From contig OZ025249.1 in the NCBI GenBank assembly GCA_964019135.1, positions 5,382,039 to 5,446,038 of the forward strand: 64,000 nucleotides of DNA. The letters run 5' to 3'. Made by a program: the position numbers and the translations under genes. The DNA is from Arenicola marina (taxonomy: Eukaryota > Annelida > Polychaeta > Arenicolidae). Shown here piece by piece: positions 1 through 14,506 of the stretch; position 1 is the stretch's first letter, and the number at the start of each line of letters is the position of its first letter. A model generated the notes under the pieces. That model did no database searches, was not told the origin of the DNA, and was given only the letters and a program-made list of their open reading frames with translations.

Positions 1-3000
1 CGGCATCCACCCCTACCTGTAGCCCACTCCCGACATCCACCCCTACCTGCAGCCCACTCCCGGCATCCACCCCTACCTGCAGCCCACTCCCGGCATCCAC
101 CCCTACCTGCAGCCCACTCCCGGCATCCACCCCTACCTGCAGCCCACTCCCGGCATCCACCCCTACCTGCAGCCCACTCCCGGCATCCACCCCTACCTGC
201 AGCCCGGCATCCACCCCTACCGAAGCCCACTCCCGGCATCCACCCCTACCTGCAGCCCGGCATCCACCCCTACCTGCAGCCCGGCATCAACCCCTACCTG
301 CAATCCACTCCCGGGAACCACCCCTACCTGCAGCCCACTCCCGGCATCCACCCCTACCTGCAGCCCACTCCCGGCATCCACCCCTACCTGCAGCCCGGCT
401 TCCACCCCTACCTGCAGCCCACTCCCGGCATCCACCCCTACCTGCAGCCCGGCATCCACCCCTACCTGCAGCCCACTCCCGGCATCCACCCCTACCTGCA
501 GCCCGGCATACACCCCTACCTGCAGCCCGGCATCCACCCCTACCTGCAGCCCACTCCCGGCATCCACCCCTACCTGCAGCCCATTCCCGGCATCCACCCC
601 TACCTGCAGCCCACTCCCGGCATCCACCCTTACCTGCAGCCCACTCCCGGCATCCACCTCTACCTGCAGCTCGGCATCCACCCCTACCTGCAGCCCGGCA
701 TCCACCCCTACCTGCAACCCGGCATCCACCCCTACCTGCAGCCCGGCATCCACCCCTACCTGCAGCCCACTCCCGGCATCCACCCCTACCTGCAGCCCAT
801 TCCCGGCATCCACCCCTACCTGCAGCCCACTCCCGGCATCCACCCCTACCTGCAGCCCGGCATCCACCCCTACCTGCAGCCCACTCCCGGCATCCACCCC
901 TACCTGCAGCCCATTCCCGGCATCCACCCCTACCTGCAGCCCACTCCCGGCATCCACCCCTACCTGCAGCCCACTCCCGGCATCCACCTCTACCTGCAGC
1001 CCGGCATCCACCCCTACCTGCAGCCCGGCATCCACCCCTACCTGCAGCCCACTCCCGGCATCCACCCCTACCTGCAGCCCATTCCCGGCATCCACCCCTA
1101 CCTGCAGCCCACTCCCGGCATCCACCCCTACCTGCAGCCCACTCCCGGCATCCATCCCTACCTGCACCCCAGCATCCATCCCTACCTGCAGCCCGGCAGC
1201 CACCCCTACCTGCAGCCCGGCATCCACCCCTACCTGCAGCCCGGCATCCACCCCTACCTGCAACCCGGCATCCACCCCTACCTGCAGCCCGGCATCCACC
1301 CCTACCTGCAGCCCACTCCCGGCATCCACCCCTACCTGCAGCCCATTCCCGGCATCCACCCCTACCTGCAGCCCACTCCCGGCATCCACCCCTACCTGCA
1401 GCCCGGCATCCACCCCTACCTGCAGCCCACTCCCGGCATCCACCCCTACCTGCAGCCCATTCCCGGCATCCACCCCTACCTGCAGCCCACTCCCGGCATC
1501 CACCCTTACCTGCAGCCCACTCCCGGCATCCACCTCTACCTGCAGCCCGGCATCCACCCCTACCTGCAGCCCGGCATCCACCCCTACCTGCAGCCCACTC
1601 CCGGCATCCACCCCTACCTGCAGCCCATTCCCGGCATCCACCCCTACCTGCAGCCCACTCCCGGCATCCACCCCTACCTGCAGCCCACTCCCGGCATCCA
1701 TCCCTACCTGCACCCCAGCATCCATCCCTACCTGCAGCCCGGCAGCCACCCCTACCTGCAGCCCGGCATCCACCCCTACCTGCAGCCCGGCATCCACCCC
1801 TACCTTCAGCCCGGCATCCATCCTTACCTGCAGCCCGGCATCCACCCCTACCTGCAGCCCGGCATCCACCCCTACCTGCAGCCCACTCCCGGCATCCACC
1901 CCTAACTGCAGCCCGGCATCCACCCCTACCTGCAGCCCGGCATCCACCCCTACCTGCAGCCCACTCCCGGCATCCACCCCTACCTGCAGCCCACTCCCGG
2001 CATCCACCCTTACCTGCAGCCCACTCCCGGCATCCACCACTACCTGCAGCCCGGCATCCACCCCTACCTGCAACCCGGCATCCACCCCTACCTGCAGCCC
2101 GGCATCCACCCCTACCTGCAGCCCACTCCCGGCATCCACCCCTACCTGCAGCCCATTCCCGGCATCCACCCCTACCTGCAGCCCACTCCCGGCATCCACC
2201 CCTACCTGCAGCCCGGCATCCACCCCTACCTGCAGCCCACTCCCGGCATCCACCCCTACCTGCAGCCCATTCCCGGCATCCACCCCTACCTGCAGCCCAC
2301 TCCCGGCATCCACCTCTACCTGCAGCCCACTCCCGGCATCCACCTCTACCTGCAGCCCGGCATCCACCCCTACCTGCAGCCCGGCATCCACCCCTACCTG
2401 CAGCCCACTCCCGGCATCCACCCCTACCTGCAGCCCATTCCCGGCATCCACCCCTACCTGCAGCCCACTCCCGGCATCCACCCCTACCTGCAGCCCACTC
2501 CCGGCATCCATCCCTACCTGCACCCCAGCATCCATCCCTACCTGCAGCCCGGCAGCCACCCCTACCTTCAGCCCGGCATCCACCCCTACCTGCAGCCCGG
2601 CATCCACCCCTACCTGCAACCCGGCATCCACCCCTACCTGCAGCCCGGCATCCACCCCTACCTGCAGCCCACTCCCGGCATCCACCCCTACCTGCAGCCC
2701 ATTCCCGGCATCCACCCCTACCTGCAGCCCACTCCCGGCATCCACCCCTACCTGCAGCCCGGCATCCACCCCTACCTGCAGCCCACTCCCGGCATCCACC
2801 CCTACCTGCAGCCCATTCCCGGCATCCACCCCTACCTGCAGCCCACTCCCGGCATCCACCCTTACCTGCAGCCCACTCCCGGCATCCACCTCTACCTGCA
2901 GCCCGGCATCCACCCCTACCTGCAGCCCGGCATCCACCCCTACCTGCAGCCCACTCCCGGCATCCACCCCTACCTGCAGCCCACTCCCGGCATCCACCCC

Positions 3001-4560
3001 TAACTGCAGCCCGGCATCCACCCCTACCTGCAGCCCGGCATCCACCCCTACCTGCAGCCCACTCCCGGCATCCACCCCTACCTGCAGCCCATTCCCGGCA
3101 TCCACCCCTACCTGCAGCCCACTCCCGGCATCCACCCTTACCTGCAGCCCACTCCCGGCATCCACCTCTACCTGCAGCTCGGCATCCACCCCTACCTGCA
3201 GCCCGGCATCCACCCCTACCTGCAACCCGGCATCCACCCCTACCTGCAGCCCGGCATCCACCCCTACCTGCAGCCCACTCCCGGCATCCACCCCTACCTG
3301 CAGCCCATTCCCGGCATCCACCCCTACCTGCAGCCCACTCCCGGCATCCACCCCTACCTGCAGCCCACTCCCGGCATCCACCCCTACCTGCAGCCCGGCA
3401 TCCACCCCTACCTGCAGCCCACTCCCGGCATCCACCCCTACCTGCAGCCCATTCCCGGCATCCACCCCTACCTGCAGCCCACTCCCGGCATCCACCCTTA
3501 CCTGCAGCCCACTCCCGGCATCCACCTCTACCTGCAGCCCGGCATCCACCCCTACCTGCAGCCCGGCATCCACCCCTACCTGCAGCCCACTCCCGGCATC
3601 CACCCCTACCTGCAGCCCATTCCCGGCATCCACCCCTACCTGCAGCCCACTCCCGGCATCCACCCCTACCTGCAGCCCACTCCCGGCATCCATCCCTACC
3701 TGCACCCCAGCATCCATCCCTACCTGCAGCCCGGCAGCCACCCCTACCTTCAGCCCGGCATCCACCCCTACCTGCAGCCCGGCATCCACCCCTACCTGCA
3801 ACCCGGCATCCACCCCTACCTGCAGCCCGGCATCCACCCCTACCTGCAGCCCACTCCCGGCATCCACCCCTACCTGCAGCCCATTCCCGGCATCCACCCC
3901 TACCTGCAGCCCACTCCCGGCATCCACCCCTACCTGCAGCCCGGCATCCACCCCTACCTGCAGCCCACTCCCGGCATCCACCCCTACCTGCAGCCCATTC
4001 CCGGCATCCACCCCTACCTGCAGCCCACTCCCGGCATCCACCCTTACCTGCAGCCCACTCCCGGCATCCACCTCTACCTGCAGCCCGGCATCCACCCCTA
4101 CCTGCAGCCCGGCATCCACCCCTACCTGCAGCCCACTCCCGGCATCCACCCCTACCTGCAGCCCATTCCCGGCATCCACCCCTACCTGCAGCCCACTCCC
4201 GGCATCCACCCCTACCTGCAGCCCACTCCCGGCATCCGTCCCTACCTGCACCCCAGCATCCATCCTTACCTGCAGCCCGGCAGCCACCCCTACCTGCAGC
4301 CCGGCATCCACCCCTACCTGCAGCCCGGCATCCACCCCTACCTTCAGCCCGGCATCCATCCTTACCTGCAGCCCGGCATCCACCCCTACCTGCAGCCCGG
4401 CATCCACCCCTACCTGCAGCCCACTCCCGGCATCCACCCCTAACTGCAGCCCGGCATCCACCCCTACCTGCAGCCCGGCATCCACCCCTACCTGCAGCCC
4501 GGCATCCACCCCTACCTGCAGCCCACTCCCGGCATCCACCCCTACCTGCAGCCCACTCCC

Positions 4561-7500
4561 GGCATCCACCCCTACCTGCAGCCAACTCCCGGCAACCACC
4601 CCTACCTGCAGCCAACTCCCGGCATCCACCCCTACCTGCAGCCCGGCATCCACCCCTACCTGCAGCCCACTCCCGGCATCCACCCCTACCTGCAGCCCAC
4701 TCCCGGCATCCACCCCTACCTGCAGCCCACTCCCGGCATCCACCTCTACCTGCAGCCCGGCATCCACCCCTACCTGCAGCCCGGCATCCACCCCTACCTG
4801 CAGCCCGGCATCCAACCCTACCTGCAGCCCACTCCCGGCATCCACCCCTACCTGCAGCCCACTCCCGGCATCCACCTCTACCTGCAGCCCGGCATCCACC
4901 CCTACCTCCAGCCCACTCCCGGCATCCACCCCTACCTGCAGCCCACTCCCGGCATCCACCCCTACCTGCAGCCCGGCATCCACCCCTACCGGCAGCCCGG
5001 CATCCACCCCTACCTGCAGGCTACTCCCGGCATCCACCCCTACCTGCAGCCCACTCCCGGCATCCACCCCTACCTGCAGCCCACTCCCGGCATCCACCCC
5101 TACCTGCAGCCCACTCCCGGCATCCACCCCTACCTGCAGCCCGGCATCCACCCCTACCTGCAGCCCACTCCCGGCATCCACCCCTACCTGCAGCCCGGCA
5201 TCCACCCCTACCTGCAGCCCACTCCCGGCATCCACCCCTACCTGCAGCCCACTCCCGGCATCCACCCCTACCTGCAGCCCGGCATCCACCCCTACCTGCA
5301 GCCCACTCCCGGCATCCACCCCTACCTGCAGCCCACTCCCGGCATCCACCCCTACCTGCAGCCCGGCATCCACCCCTACCTGCAGCCCACTCCCGGCATC
5401 CACCCCTACCTGCAGCCCGGCATCCACCCCTACCTGCAGCCCACTCCCGGCATCCACCCTTACCTGCAGCCCGGCATCCACCCCTACCTGCAGCCCACTC
5501 CCGGCATCCACCCCTATCTGCAGCCCACTCCCGGCATCCACCCCTACCTGCAGCCCGGCGTCCACCCCTACCTGCAGCCCACTCCCGGCATCCACCCCTA
5601 CCTGCAGCCCACTCCCGGCATCCACCCCTACCTGCAGCCCACTCCCGGCATCCACCCCTACCTGCAGCCCACTCCCGGCATCCACCCTTACCTGCAGCCC
5701 GGCATCCACCCCTACCTGCAGCCCACTCCCGGCATCCACCCCTACCTGTAGCCCACTCCCGGCATCCACCCCTACCTGCAGCCCACTCCCGGCATCCACC
5801 CCTACCTGCAGCCCACTCCCGGCATCCACCCCTACCTGCAGCCCACTCCCGGCATCCACCCCTACCTGCAGCCCACTCCCGGCATCCACCCCTACCTGCA
5901 GCCCACTCCCGGCATCCACCCCTACCTGCAGCCCGGCATCCACCCCTACCTGAAGCCCACTCCCGGCATCCACCCCTACCTGCAGCCCGGCATCCACCCC
6001 TACCTGCAGCCCGGCATCCACCCCTACCTGCAGTCCACTCCCGGCATCCACCCCTACCTGCAGCCCACTCCCGGCATCCACCCCTACCTGCAGCCCACTC
6101 CCGGCAGCCACCCCTACCTGCAGCCCGGCTTCCACCCCTACCTGCAGCCCACTCCCTGCATCCACCCCTACCTGCAGCCCGGCATCCACCCCTACCTGCA
6201 GCCCACTCCCGGCATCCACCCCTACCTGCAGCCCGGCATACACCCCTACCTGCAGCCCGGCATCCACCCCTACCTGCAGCCCACTCCCGGCATCCACCCC
6301 TACCTGCAGCCCATTCCCGGCATCCACCCCTACCTGCAGCCCACTCCCGGCATCCACCCCTACCTGCAGCCCACTCCCGGCATCCACCTCTACCTGCAGC
6401 CCGGCATCCACCCCTACCTGCAGCCCGGCATCCACCCCTACCTGCAACCCGGCATCCACCCCTACCTGCAGCCCGGCATCCACCCCTACCTGCAGCCCAC
6501 TCCCGGCATCCACCCCTACCTGCAGCCCATTCCCGGCATCCACCCCTACCCGCAGCCCACTCCCGGCATCCACCCCTACCTGCAGCCCGGCATCCACCCC
6601 TACCTGCAGCCCACTCCCGGCATCCACCCCTACCTGCAGCCCATTCCCGGCATCCACCCCTACCTGGAGCCCACTCCCGGCATCCACCCCTACCTGCAGC
6701 CCACTCCCGGCATCCACCTCTACCTGCAGCCCGGCATCCACCCCTACCTGCAGCCCATTCCCGGCATCCACCCCTACCTGGAGCCCACTCCCGGCATCCA
6801 CCCCTACCTGCAGCCCACTCCCGGCATCCACCTCTACCTGCAGCCCGGCATCCACCCCTACCTGCAGCCCGGCATCCACCCCTACCTGCAGCCCACTCCC
6901 GGCATCCACCCCTAACTGCAGCCCGGCATCCACCCCTACCTGCAGCCCGGCATCCACCCCTACCTGCAGCCCGGCATCCACCCCTACCTGCAGCCCACTC
7001 CCGGCATCCACCCCTACCTGCAGCCCACTCCCGGCATCCACCCCTACCTGCAGCCAACTCCCGGCAACCACCCCTACCTGCAGCCAACTCCCGGCATCCA
7101 CCCCTACCTGCAGCCCGGCATCCACCCCTACCTGCAGCCCACTCCCGGCATCCACCCCTACCTGCAGCCCACTCCCGGCATCCACCCCTACCTGCAGCCC
7201 ACTCCCGGCATCCACCTCTACCTGCAGCCCGGCATCCACCCCTACCTGCAGCCCGGCATCCACCCCTACCTGCAGCCCGGCATCCAACCCTACCTGCAGC
7301 CCACTCCCGGCATCCACCCCTACCTGCAGCCCACTCCCGGCATCCACCTCTACCTGCAGCCCGGCATCCACCCCTACCTCCAGCCCACTCCCGGCATCCA
7401 CCCCTACCTGCAGCCCACTCCCGGCATCCACCCCTACCTGCAGCCCGGCATCCACCCCTACCGGCAGCCCGGCATCCACCCCTACCTGCAGCCTACTCCC

Positions 7501-9530
7501 GGCATCCACCCCTACCTGCAGCCCACTCCCGGCATCCACCCCTACCTGCAGCCCACTCCCGGCATCCACCCCTACCTGCAGCCCACTCCCGGCATCCACC
7601 CCTACCTGCAGCCCGGCATCCACCCCTATCTGCAGCCCGGCATCCACCCCTACCTGCAGCCCACTCCCGGCATCCACCCGTACCTGCAGCCCGGCATCCA
7701 CCCCTACCTGCAGCCCGGCATCCACCCCTACCTGCAGCCCACTCCCGGCATCCACCCCTACCTGCAGCCCACTCCCGGCATCCACCCCTACCTGCAGCCC
7801 GGCATCCACCCCTACCTGCAGCCCACTCCCGGCATCCACCCCTACCTGCAGCCCACTCCCGGCATCCACCCCTACCTGCAGCCCGGCTTCCACCCCTACC
7901 TGCAGCCCACTCCCGGCATCCACCCCTACCTGCAGCCCGGCATCCACCCCTACCTGCAGCCCACTCCCGGCATCCACCCTTACCTGCAGCCCGGCATCCA
8001 CCCCTACCTGCAGCCCACTCCCGGCATCCACCCCTACCTGCAGCCCACTCCCGGCATCCACCCCTACCTGCAGCCCGGCGTCCACCCCTACCTGCAGCCC
8101 ACTCCCGGCATCCACCCCTACCTGCAGCCCACTCCCGGCATCCACCCCTACCTGCAGCCCACTCCCGGCATCCACCCCTACCTGCAGCCCACTCCCGGCA
8201 TCCACCCTTACCTGCAGCCCGGCATCCACCCCTACCTGCAGCCCACTCCCGGCATCCACCCCTACCTGCAGCCCACTCCCGGCATCCACCCCTACCTGCA
8301 GCCCACTCCCGGCATCCACCCCTACCTGCAGCCCACTCCCGGCATCCACCCCTACCTGCAGCCCACTCCCGGCATCCACCCCTACCTGCAGCCCACTCCC
8401 GGCATCCACCCCTACCTGCAGCCCACTCCCGGCATCCACCCCTACCTGCAGCCCGGCATCCACCCCTACCTGAAGCCCACTCCCGGCATCCACCCCTACC
8501 TGCAGCCCGGCATCCACCCCTACCTGCAGCCCGGCATCCACCCCTACCTGCAGTCCACTCCCGGGATCCACCCCTACCTGCAGCCCACTCCCGGCATCCA
8601 CCCCTACCTGCAGCCCACTCCCGGCATCCACCCCTACCTGCAGCCCGGCTTCCACCCCTACCTGCAGCCCACTCCCTGCATCCACCCCTACCTGCAGCCC
8701 GGCATCCACCCCTACCTGCAGCCCACTCCCGGCATCCACCCCTACCTGCAGCCCGGCATACACCCCTACCTGCAGCCCGGCATCCACCCCTACCTGCAGC
8801 CCACTCCCGGCATCCACCCCTACCTGCAGCCCATTCCCGGCATCCACCCCTACCTGCAGCCCACTCCCGGCATCCACCCCTACCTGCAGCCCACTCCCGG
8901 CATCCACCTCTACCTGCAGCCCGGCATCCACCCCTACCTGCAGCCCGGCATCCACCCCTACCTGCAGCCCACTCCCGGCATCCACCCCTACCTGCAGCCC
9001 ATTCCCGGCATCCACCCCTACCTGCAGCCCACTCCCGGCATCCACCCCTACCTGCAGCCCGGCATCCACCCCTACCTGCAGCCCACTCCCGGCATCCACC
9101 CCTACCTGCAGCCCATTCCCGGCATCCACCCCTACCTGGAGCCCACTCCCGGCATCCACCCCTACCTGCAGCCCACTCCCGGCATCCACCTCTACCTGCA
9201 GCCCGGCATCCACCCCTACCTGCAGCCCGGCATCCACCCCTACCTGCAGCCCACTCCCGGCATCCACCCCTACCTGCAGCCCATTCCCGGCATCCACCCC
9301 TACCTGCAGCCCACTCCCGGCATCCACCCCTACCTGCAGCCCACTCCCGGCATCCATCCCTACCTGCACCCCAGCATCCATCCCTACCTGCAGCCCGGCA
9401 GCCACCCCTACCTGCAGCCCGGCATCCACCCCTACCTGCAGCCCGGCATCCACCCCTACCTTCAGCCCGGCATCCATCCTTACCTGCAGCCCGGCATCCA
9501 CCCCTACCTGCAGCCCGGCATCCACCCCTA
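4561..9530. repeat. Higher-order duplication inside array A (2,472-bp offset)
   Basis: Rare unit variants recur at a fixed offset of 2,472 bp. The variant with GCCAACTCCC followed by GGCAACC lies near 4,582 and again near 7,054. The variant CCGGCAGCCC lies at 4,989 and again at 7,461. Blocks of roughly 90 units were therefore copied as a whole, probably by unequal exchange. Exact block ends are uncertain because neighbouring units are nearly identical. Confidence 0.7.
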
Positions 9531-11314
9531 CCTGCAGCCCACTCCCGGCATCCACCCCTAACTGCAGCCCGGCATCCACCCCTACCTGCAGCCCGGCATC
9601 CACCCCTACCTGCAGCCCGGCATCCACCCCTACCTGCAGCCCGGCATCCACCCCTACCTGCAGCCCACTCCCGGCATCCACCCCTACCTGCAGCCAACTC
9701 CCGGCATCCACCCCTACCTGCAGCCAACTCCCGGCATCCACCCCTACCTGCAGCCCGGCATCCACCCCTACCTGCAGCCCACTCCCGGCATCCACCCCTA
9801 CCTGCAGCCCACTCGCGGCATCCACCCCTACCTGCAGCCCACTCCCGGCATCCACCCCTACCTGCAGCCCACTCCCGGCATCCACCCCTACCTGCAGCCA
9901 ACTCCCGGCATCCACCCCTACCTGCAGCCAACTCCCGGCATCCACCCCTACCTGCAGCCCGGCATCCACCCCTACCTGCAGCCCACTCCCGGCATCCACC
10001 CCTACCTGCAGCCCACTCCCGGCATCCACCCCTACCTGCAGCCCACTCCCGGCATCCACCCCTACTTGCAGCCCGACATCCACCCCTACCTGCAGCCCAC
10101 TCCCGGCATCCACCCCTACCTGCAGCCCGGCATCCACCCCTACCTGCAGCCCACTCCCGGCATCCACCCCTACCTGCAGCCTACTCCCGGCATCCACCCC
10201 TACCTGCAGCCCACTCCCGGCATCCACCCCTACCTGCAGCCCACTCCCGGCATCCACCCCTACCTGCAGCCCACTCCCGGCATCCACCCCTACCTGCAGC
10301 CCACTCCCGGCATCCACCTCTACCTGCAGCCCGGCATCCACCCCTACCTGCAGCCCACTCCCGGCATCCACCCCTACCTGCAGCCCACTCCCGGCATCCA
10401 CCCCTACCTGCAGCCTACTCCCGGCATCCACCCCTACCTGCAGCCCACTCCCGGCATCCACCCCTACCTGCAGCCCACTCCCGGCATCCACCCCTACCTG
10501 CAGCCCACTCCCGGCATCCACCCCTACCTGCAGCCCACTCCCGGCATCCACCCCTACCTGCAGCCCACTCCCGGCATCCACCTCTACCTGCAGCCCGGCA
10601 TCCATCCCTACCTGCAGCCCACTCCCGGCATCCACCCCTACCTGCAGCCCACTCCCGGCATCCACCCCTACCTGCAGCCCACTCCCGGCATCCACCTCTA
10701 CCTGCAGCCCGGCATCCACCCCTACCTGCAGCCCACTCCCGGCATCCACCCCTACCTGCAGCCCACTCCCGGCATCCACCCCTACCTGCAGCCTACTCCC
10801 GGCATCCACCCCTACCTGCAGCCCACTCCCGGCATCCACCCCTACCTGCAGCCCACTCCCGGCATCCACCCCTACCTGCAGCCCACTCCCGGCATCCACC
10901 CCTACCTGCAGCCCACTCCCGGCATCCACCCCTACCTGCAGCCCACTCCCGGCATCCACCCCTACTTGCAGCCCGACATCCACCCCTACCTGCAGCCCAC
11001 TCCCGGCATCCACCCCTACCTGCAGCCCGGCATCCACCCCTACCTGCAGCCCACTCCCGGCATCCACCCCTACCTGCAGCCTACTCCCGGCATCCACCCC
11101 TACCTGCAGCCCACTCCCGGCATCCACCCCTACCTGCAGCCCACTCCCGGCATCCACCCCTACCTGCAGCCCACTCCCGGCATCCACCCCTACCTGCAGC
11201 CCACTCCCGGCATCCACCTCTACCTGCAGCCCGGCATCCACCCCTACCTGCAGCCCACTCCCGGCATCCACCCCTACCTGCAGCCCACTCCCGGCATCCA
11301 CCCCTACCTGCAGC

Positions 11315-14300
11315 CTACTCCCGGCATCCACCCCTACCTGCAGCCCACTCCCGGCATCCACCCCTACCTGCAGCCCACTCCCGGCATCCACCCCTACCTG
11401 TAGCCCACTCCCGGCATCCACCCCTACCTGCAGCCCACTCCCGGCATCCACCCCTACCTGCAGCCCACTCCCGGCATCCACCTCTACCTGCAGCCCGGCA
11501 TCCACCCCTACCTGCAGCCCACTCCCGGCATCCACCCCTACCTGCAGCCCACTCCCGGCATCCACCCCTACCTGCAGCCCACTCCCGGCATCCACCTCTA
11601 CCTGCAGCCCGGCATCCACCCCTACCTGCAGCCCACTCCCGGCATCCACCTCTACCTGCAGCCCGGCATCCACCCCTACCTGCAGCCCGGCATCCACCCC
11701 TACCTGCAGCCCACTCCCGGCATCCACCCCTACCTGCAGCCCATTCCCGGCATCCACCCCTACCTGCAGCCCACTCCCGGCATCCACCCCTACCTGCAGC
11801 CCACTCCCGGCATCCATCCCTACCTGCACCCCAGCATCCATCCCTACCTGCAGCCCGGCAGCCACCCCTACCTGCAGCCCGGCATCCACCCCTACCTGCA
11901 GCCCGGCATCCACCCCTACCTTCAGCCCGGCATCCATCCTTACCTGCAGCCCGGCATCCACCCCTACCTGCAGCCCGGCATCCACCCCTACCTGCAGCCC
12001 ACTCCCGGCATCCACCCCTAACTGCAGCCCGGCATCCACCCCTACCTGCAGCCCGGCATCCACCCCTACCTGCAGCCCGGCATCCACCCCTACCTGCAGC
12101 CCGGCATCCACCCCTACCTGCAGCCCACTCCCGGCATCCACCCCTACCTGCAGCCAACTCCCGGCATCCACCCCTACCTGCAGCCAACTCCCGGCATCCA
12201 CCCCTACCTGCAGCCCGGCATCCACCCCTACCTGCAGCCCACTCCCGGCATCCACCCCTACCTGCAGCCCACTCCCGGCATCCACCCCTACCTGCAGCCC
12301 ACTCCCGGCATCCACCCCTACCTGCAGCCCACTCCCGGCATCCACCCCTACCTGCAGCCAACTCCCGGCATCCACCCCTACCTGCAGCCAACTCCCGGCA
12401 TCCACCCCTACCTGCAGCCCGGCATCCACCCCTACCTGCAGCCCACTCCCGGCATCCACCCCTACCTGCAGCCCACTCCCGGCATCCACCCCTACCTGCA
12501 GCCCACTCCCGGCATCCACCCCTACCTGCAGCCCACTCCCGGCATCCACCCCTACCTGCAGCCCACTCCCGGCATCCACCCCTACTTGCAGCCCGACATC
12601 CACCCCTACCTGCAGCCCACTCCCGGCATCCACCCCTACCTGCAGCCCACTCCCGGCATCCACCCCTACCTGCAGCCTACTCCCGGCATCCACCCCTACC
12701 TGCAGCCCACTCCCGGCATCCACCCCTACCTGCAGCCCACTCCCGGCATCCACCCCTACCTGCAGCCCACTCCCGGCATCCACCCCTACCTGCAGCCCAC
12801 TCCCGGCATCCACCTCTACCTGCAGCCCGGCATCCACCCCTACCTGCAGCCCACTCCCGGCATCCACCCCTACCTGCAGCCCACTCCCGGCATCCACCCC
12901 TACCTGCAGCCTACTCCCGGCATCCACCCCTACCTGCAGCCCACTCCCGGCATCCACCCCTACCTGCAGCCCACTCCCGGCATCCACCCCTACCTGTAGC
13001 CCACTCCCGGCATCCACCCCTACCTGCAGCCCACTCCCGGCATCCACCCCTACCTGCAGCCCACTCCCGGCATCCACCTCTACCTGCAGCCCGGCATCCA
13101 CCCCTACCTGCAGCCCACTCCCGGCATCCACCCCTACCTGCAGCCCACTCCCGGCATCCACCCCTACCTGCAGCCCACTCCCGGCATCCACCTCTACCTG
13201 CAGCCCGGCATCCACCCCTACCTGCAGCCCACTCCCGGCATCCACCTCTACCTGCAGCCCGGCATCCACCCCTACCTGCAGCCCGGCATCCACCCCTACC
13301 TGCAGCCCACTCCCGGCATCCACCCCTACCTGCAGCCCATTCCCGGCATCCACCCCTACCTGCAGCCCACTCCCGGCATCCACCCCTACCTGCAGCCCAC
13401 TCCCGGCATCCATCCCTACCTGCACCCCAGCATCCATCCCTACCTGCAGCCCGGCAGCCACCCCTACCTGCAGCCCGGCATCCACCCCTACCTGCAGCCC
13501 GGCATCCACCCCTACCTTCAGCCCGGCATCCATCCTTACCTGCAGCCCGGCATCCACCCCTACCTGCAGCCCGGCATCCACCCCTACCTGCAGCCCACTC
13601 CCGGCATCCACCCCTAACTGCAGCCCGGCATCCACCCCTACCTGCAGCCCGGCATCCACCCCTACCTGCAGCCCGGCATCCACCCCTACCTGCAGCCCGG
13701 CATCCACCCCTACCTGCAGCCCACTCCCGGCATCCACCCCTACCTGCAGCCAACTCCCGGCATCCACCCCTACCTGCAGCCAACTCCCGGCATCCACCCC
13801 TACCTGCAGCCCGGCATCCACCCCTACCTGCAGCCCACTCCCGGCATCCACCCCTACCTGCAGCCCACTCCCGGCATCCACCCCTACCTGCAGCCCACTC
13901 CCGGCATCCACCCCTACCTGCAGCCCACTCCCGGCATCCACCCCTACCTGCAGCCAACTCCCGGCATCCACCCCTACCTGCAGCCAACTCCCGGCATCCA
14001 CCCCTACCTGCAGCCCGGCATCCACCCCTACCTGCAGCCCACTCCCGGCATCCACCCCTACCTGCAGCCCACTCCCGGCATCCACCCCTACCTGCAGCCC
14101 ACTCCCGGCATCCACCCCTACCTGCAGCCCACTCCCGGCATCCACCCCTACTTGCAGCCCGACATCCACCCCTACCTGCAGCCCACTCCCGGCATCCACC
14201 CCTACCTGCAGCCCGGCATCCACCCCTACCTGCAGCCCACTCCCGGCATCCACCCCTACCTGCAGCCTACTCCCGGCATCCACCCCTACCTGCAGCCCAC

Positions 14301-14506
14301 TCCCGGCATCCACCCCTACCTGCAGCCCACTCCCGGCATCCACCCCTACCTGCAGCCCACTCCCGGCATCCACCTCTACCTGCAGCCCGGCATCCACCCC
14401 TACCTGCAGCCCACTCCCGGCATCCACCCCTACCTGCAGCCCACTCCCGGCATCCACCCCTACCTGCAGCCTACTCCCGGCATCCACCCCTACCTGCAGC
14501 CCACTC
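11315..14506. repeat. Higher-order tandem duplication inside array A (1,596-bp offset)
   Basis: A 358-codon minus-strand reading at 11,315-12,391 recurs with the same translation at 12,911-13,987. This shows a tandem duplication with a 1,596-bp period that is too young to have accumulated protein-level differences. Marker variants reading CTTGCAGCCCGACATCC at about 10,066, 10,966, 12,586, 14,152 and 15,022 show further block copying with periods of about 900-1,620 bp in the same stretch. Confidence 0.75.
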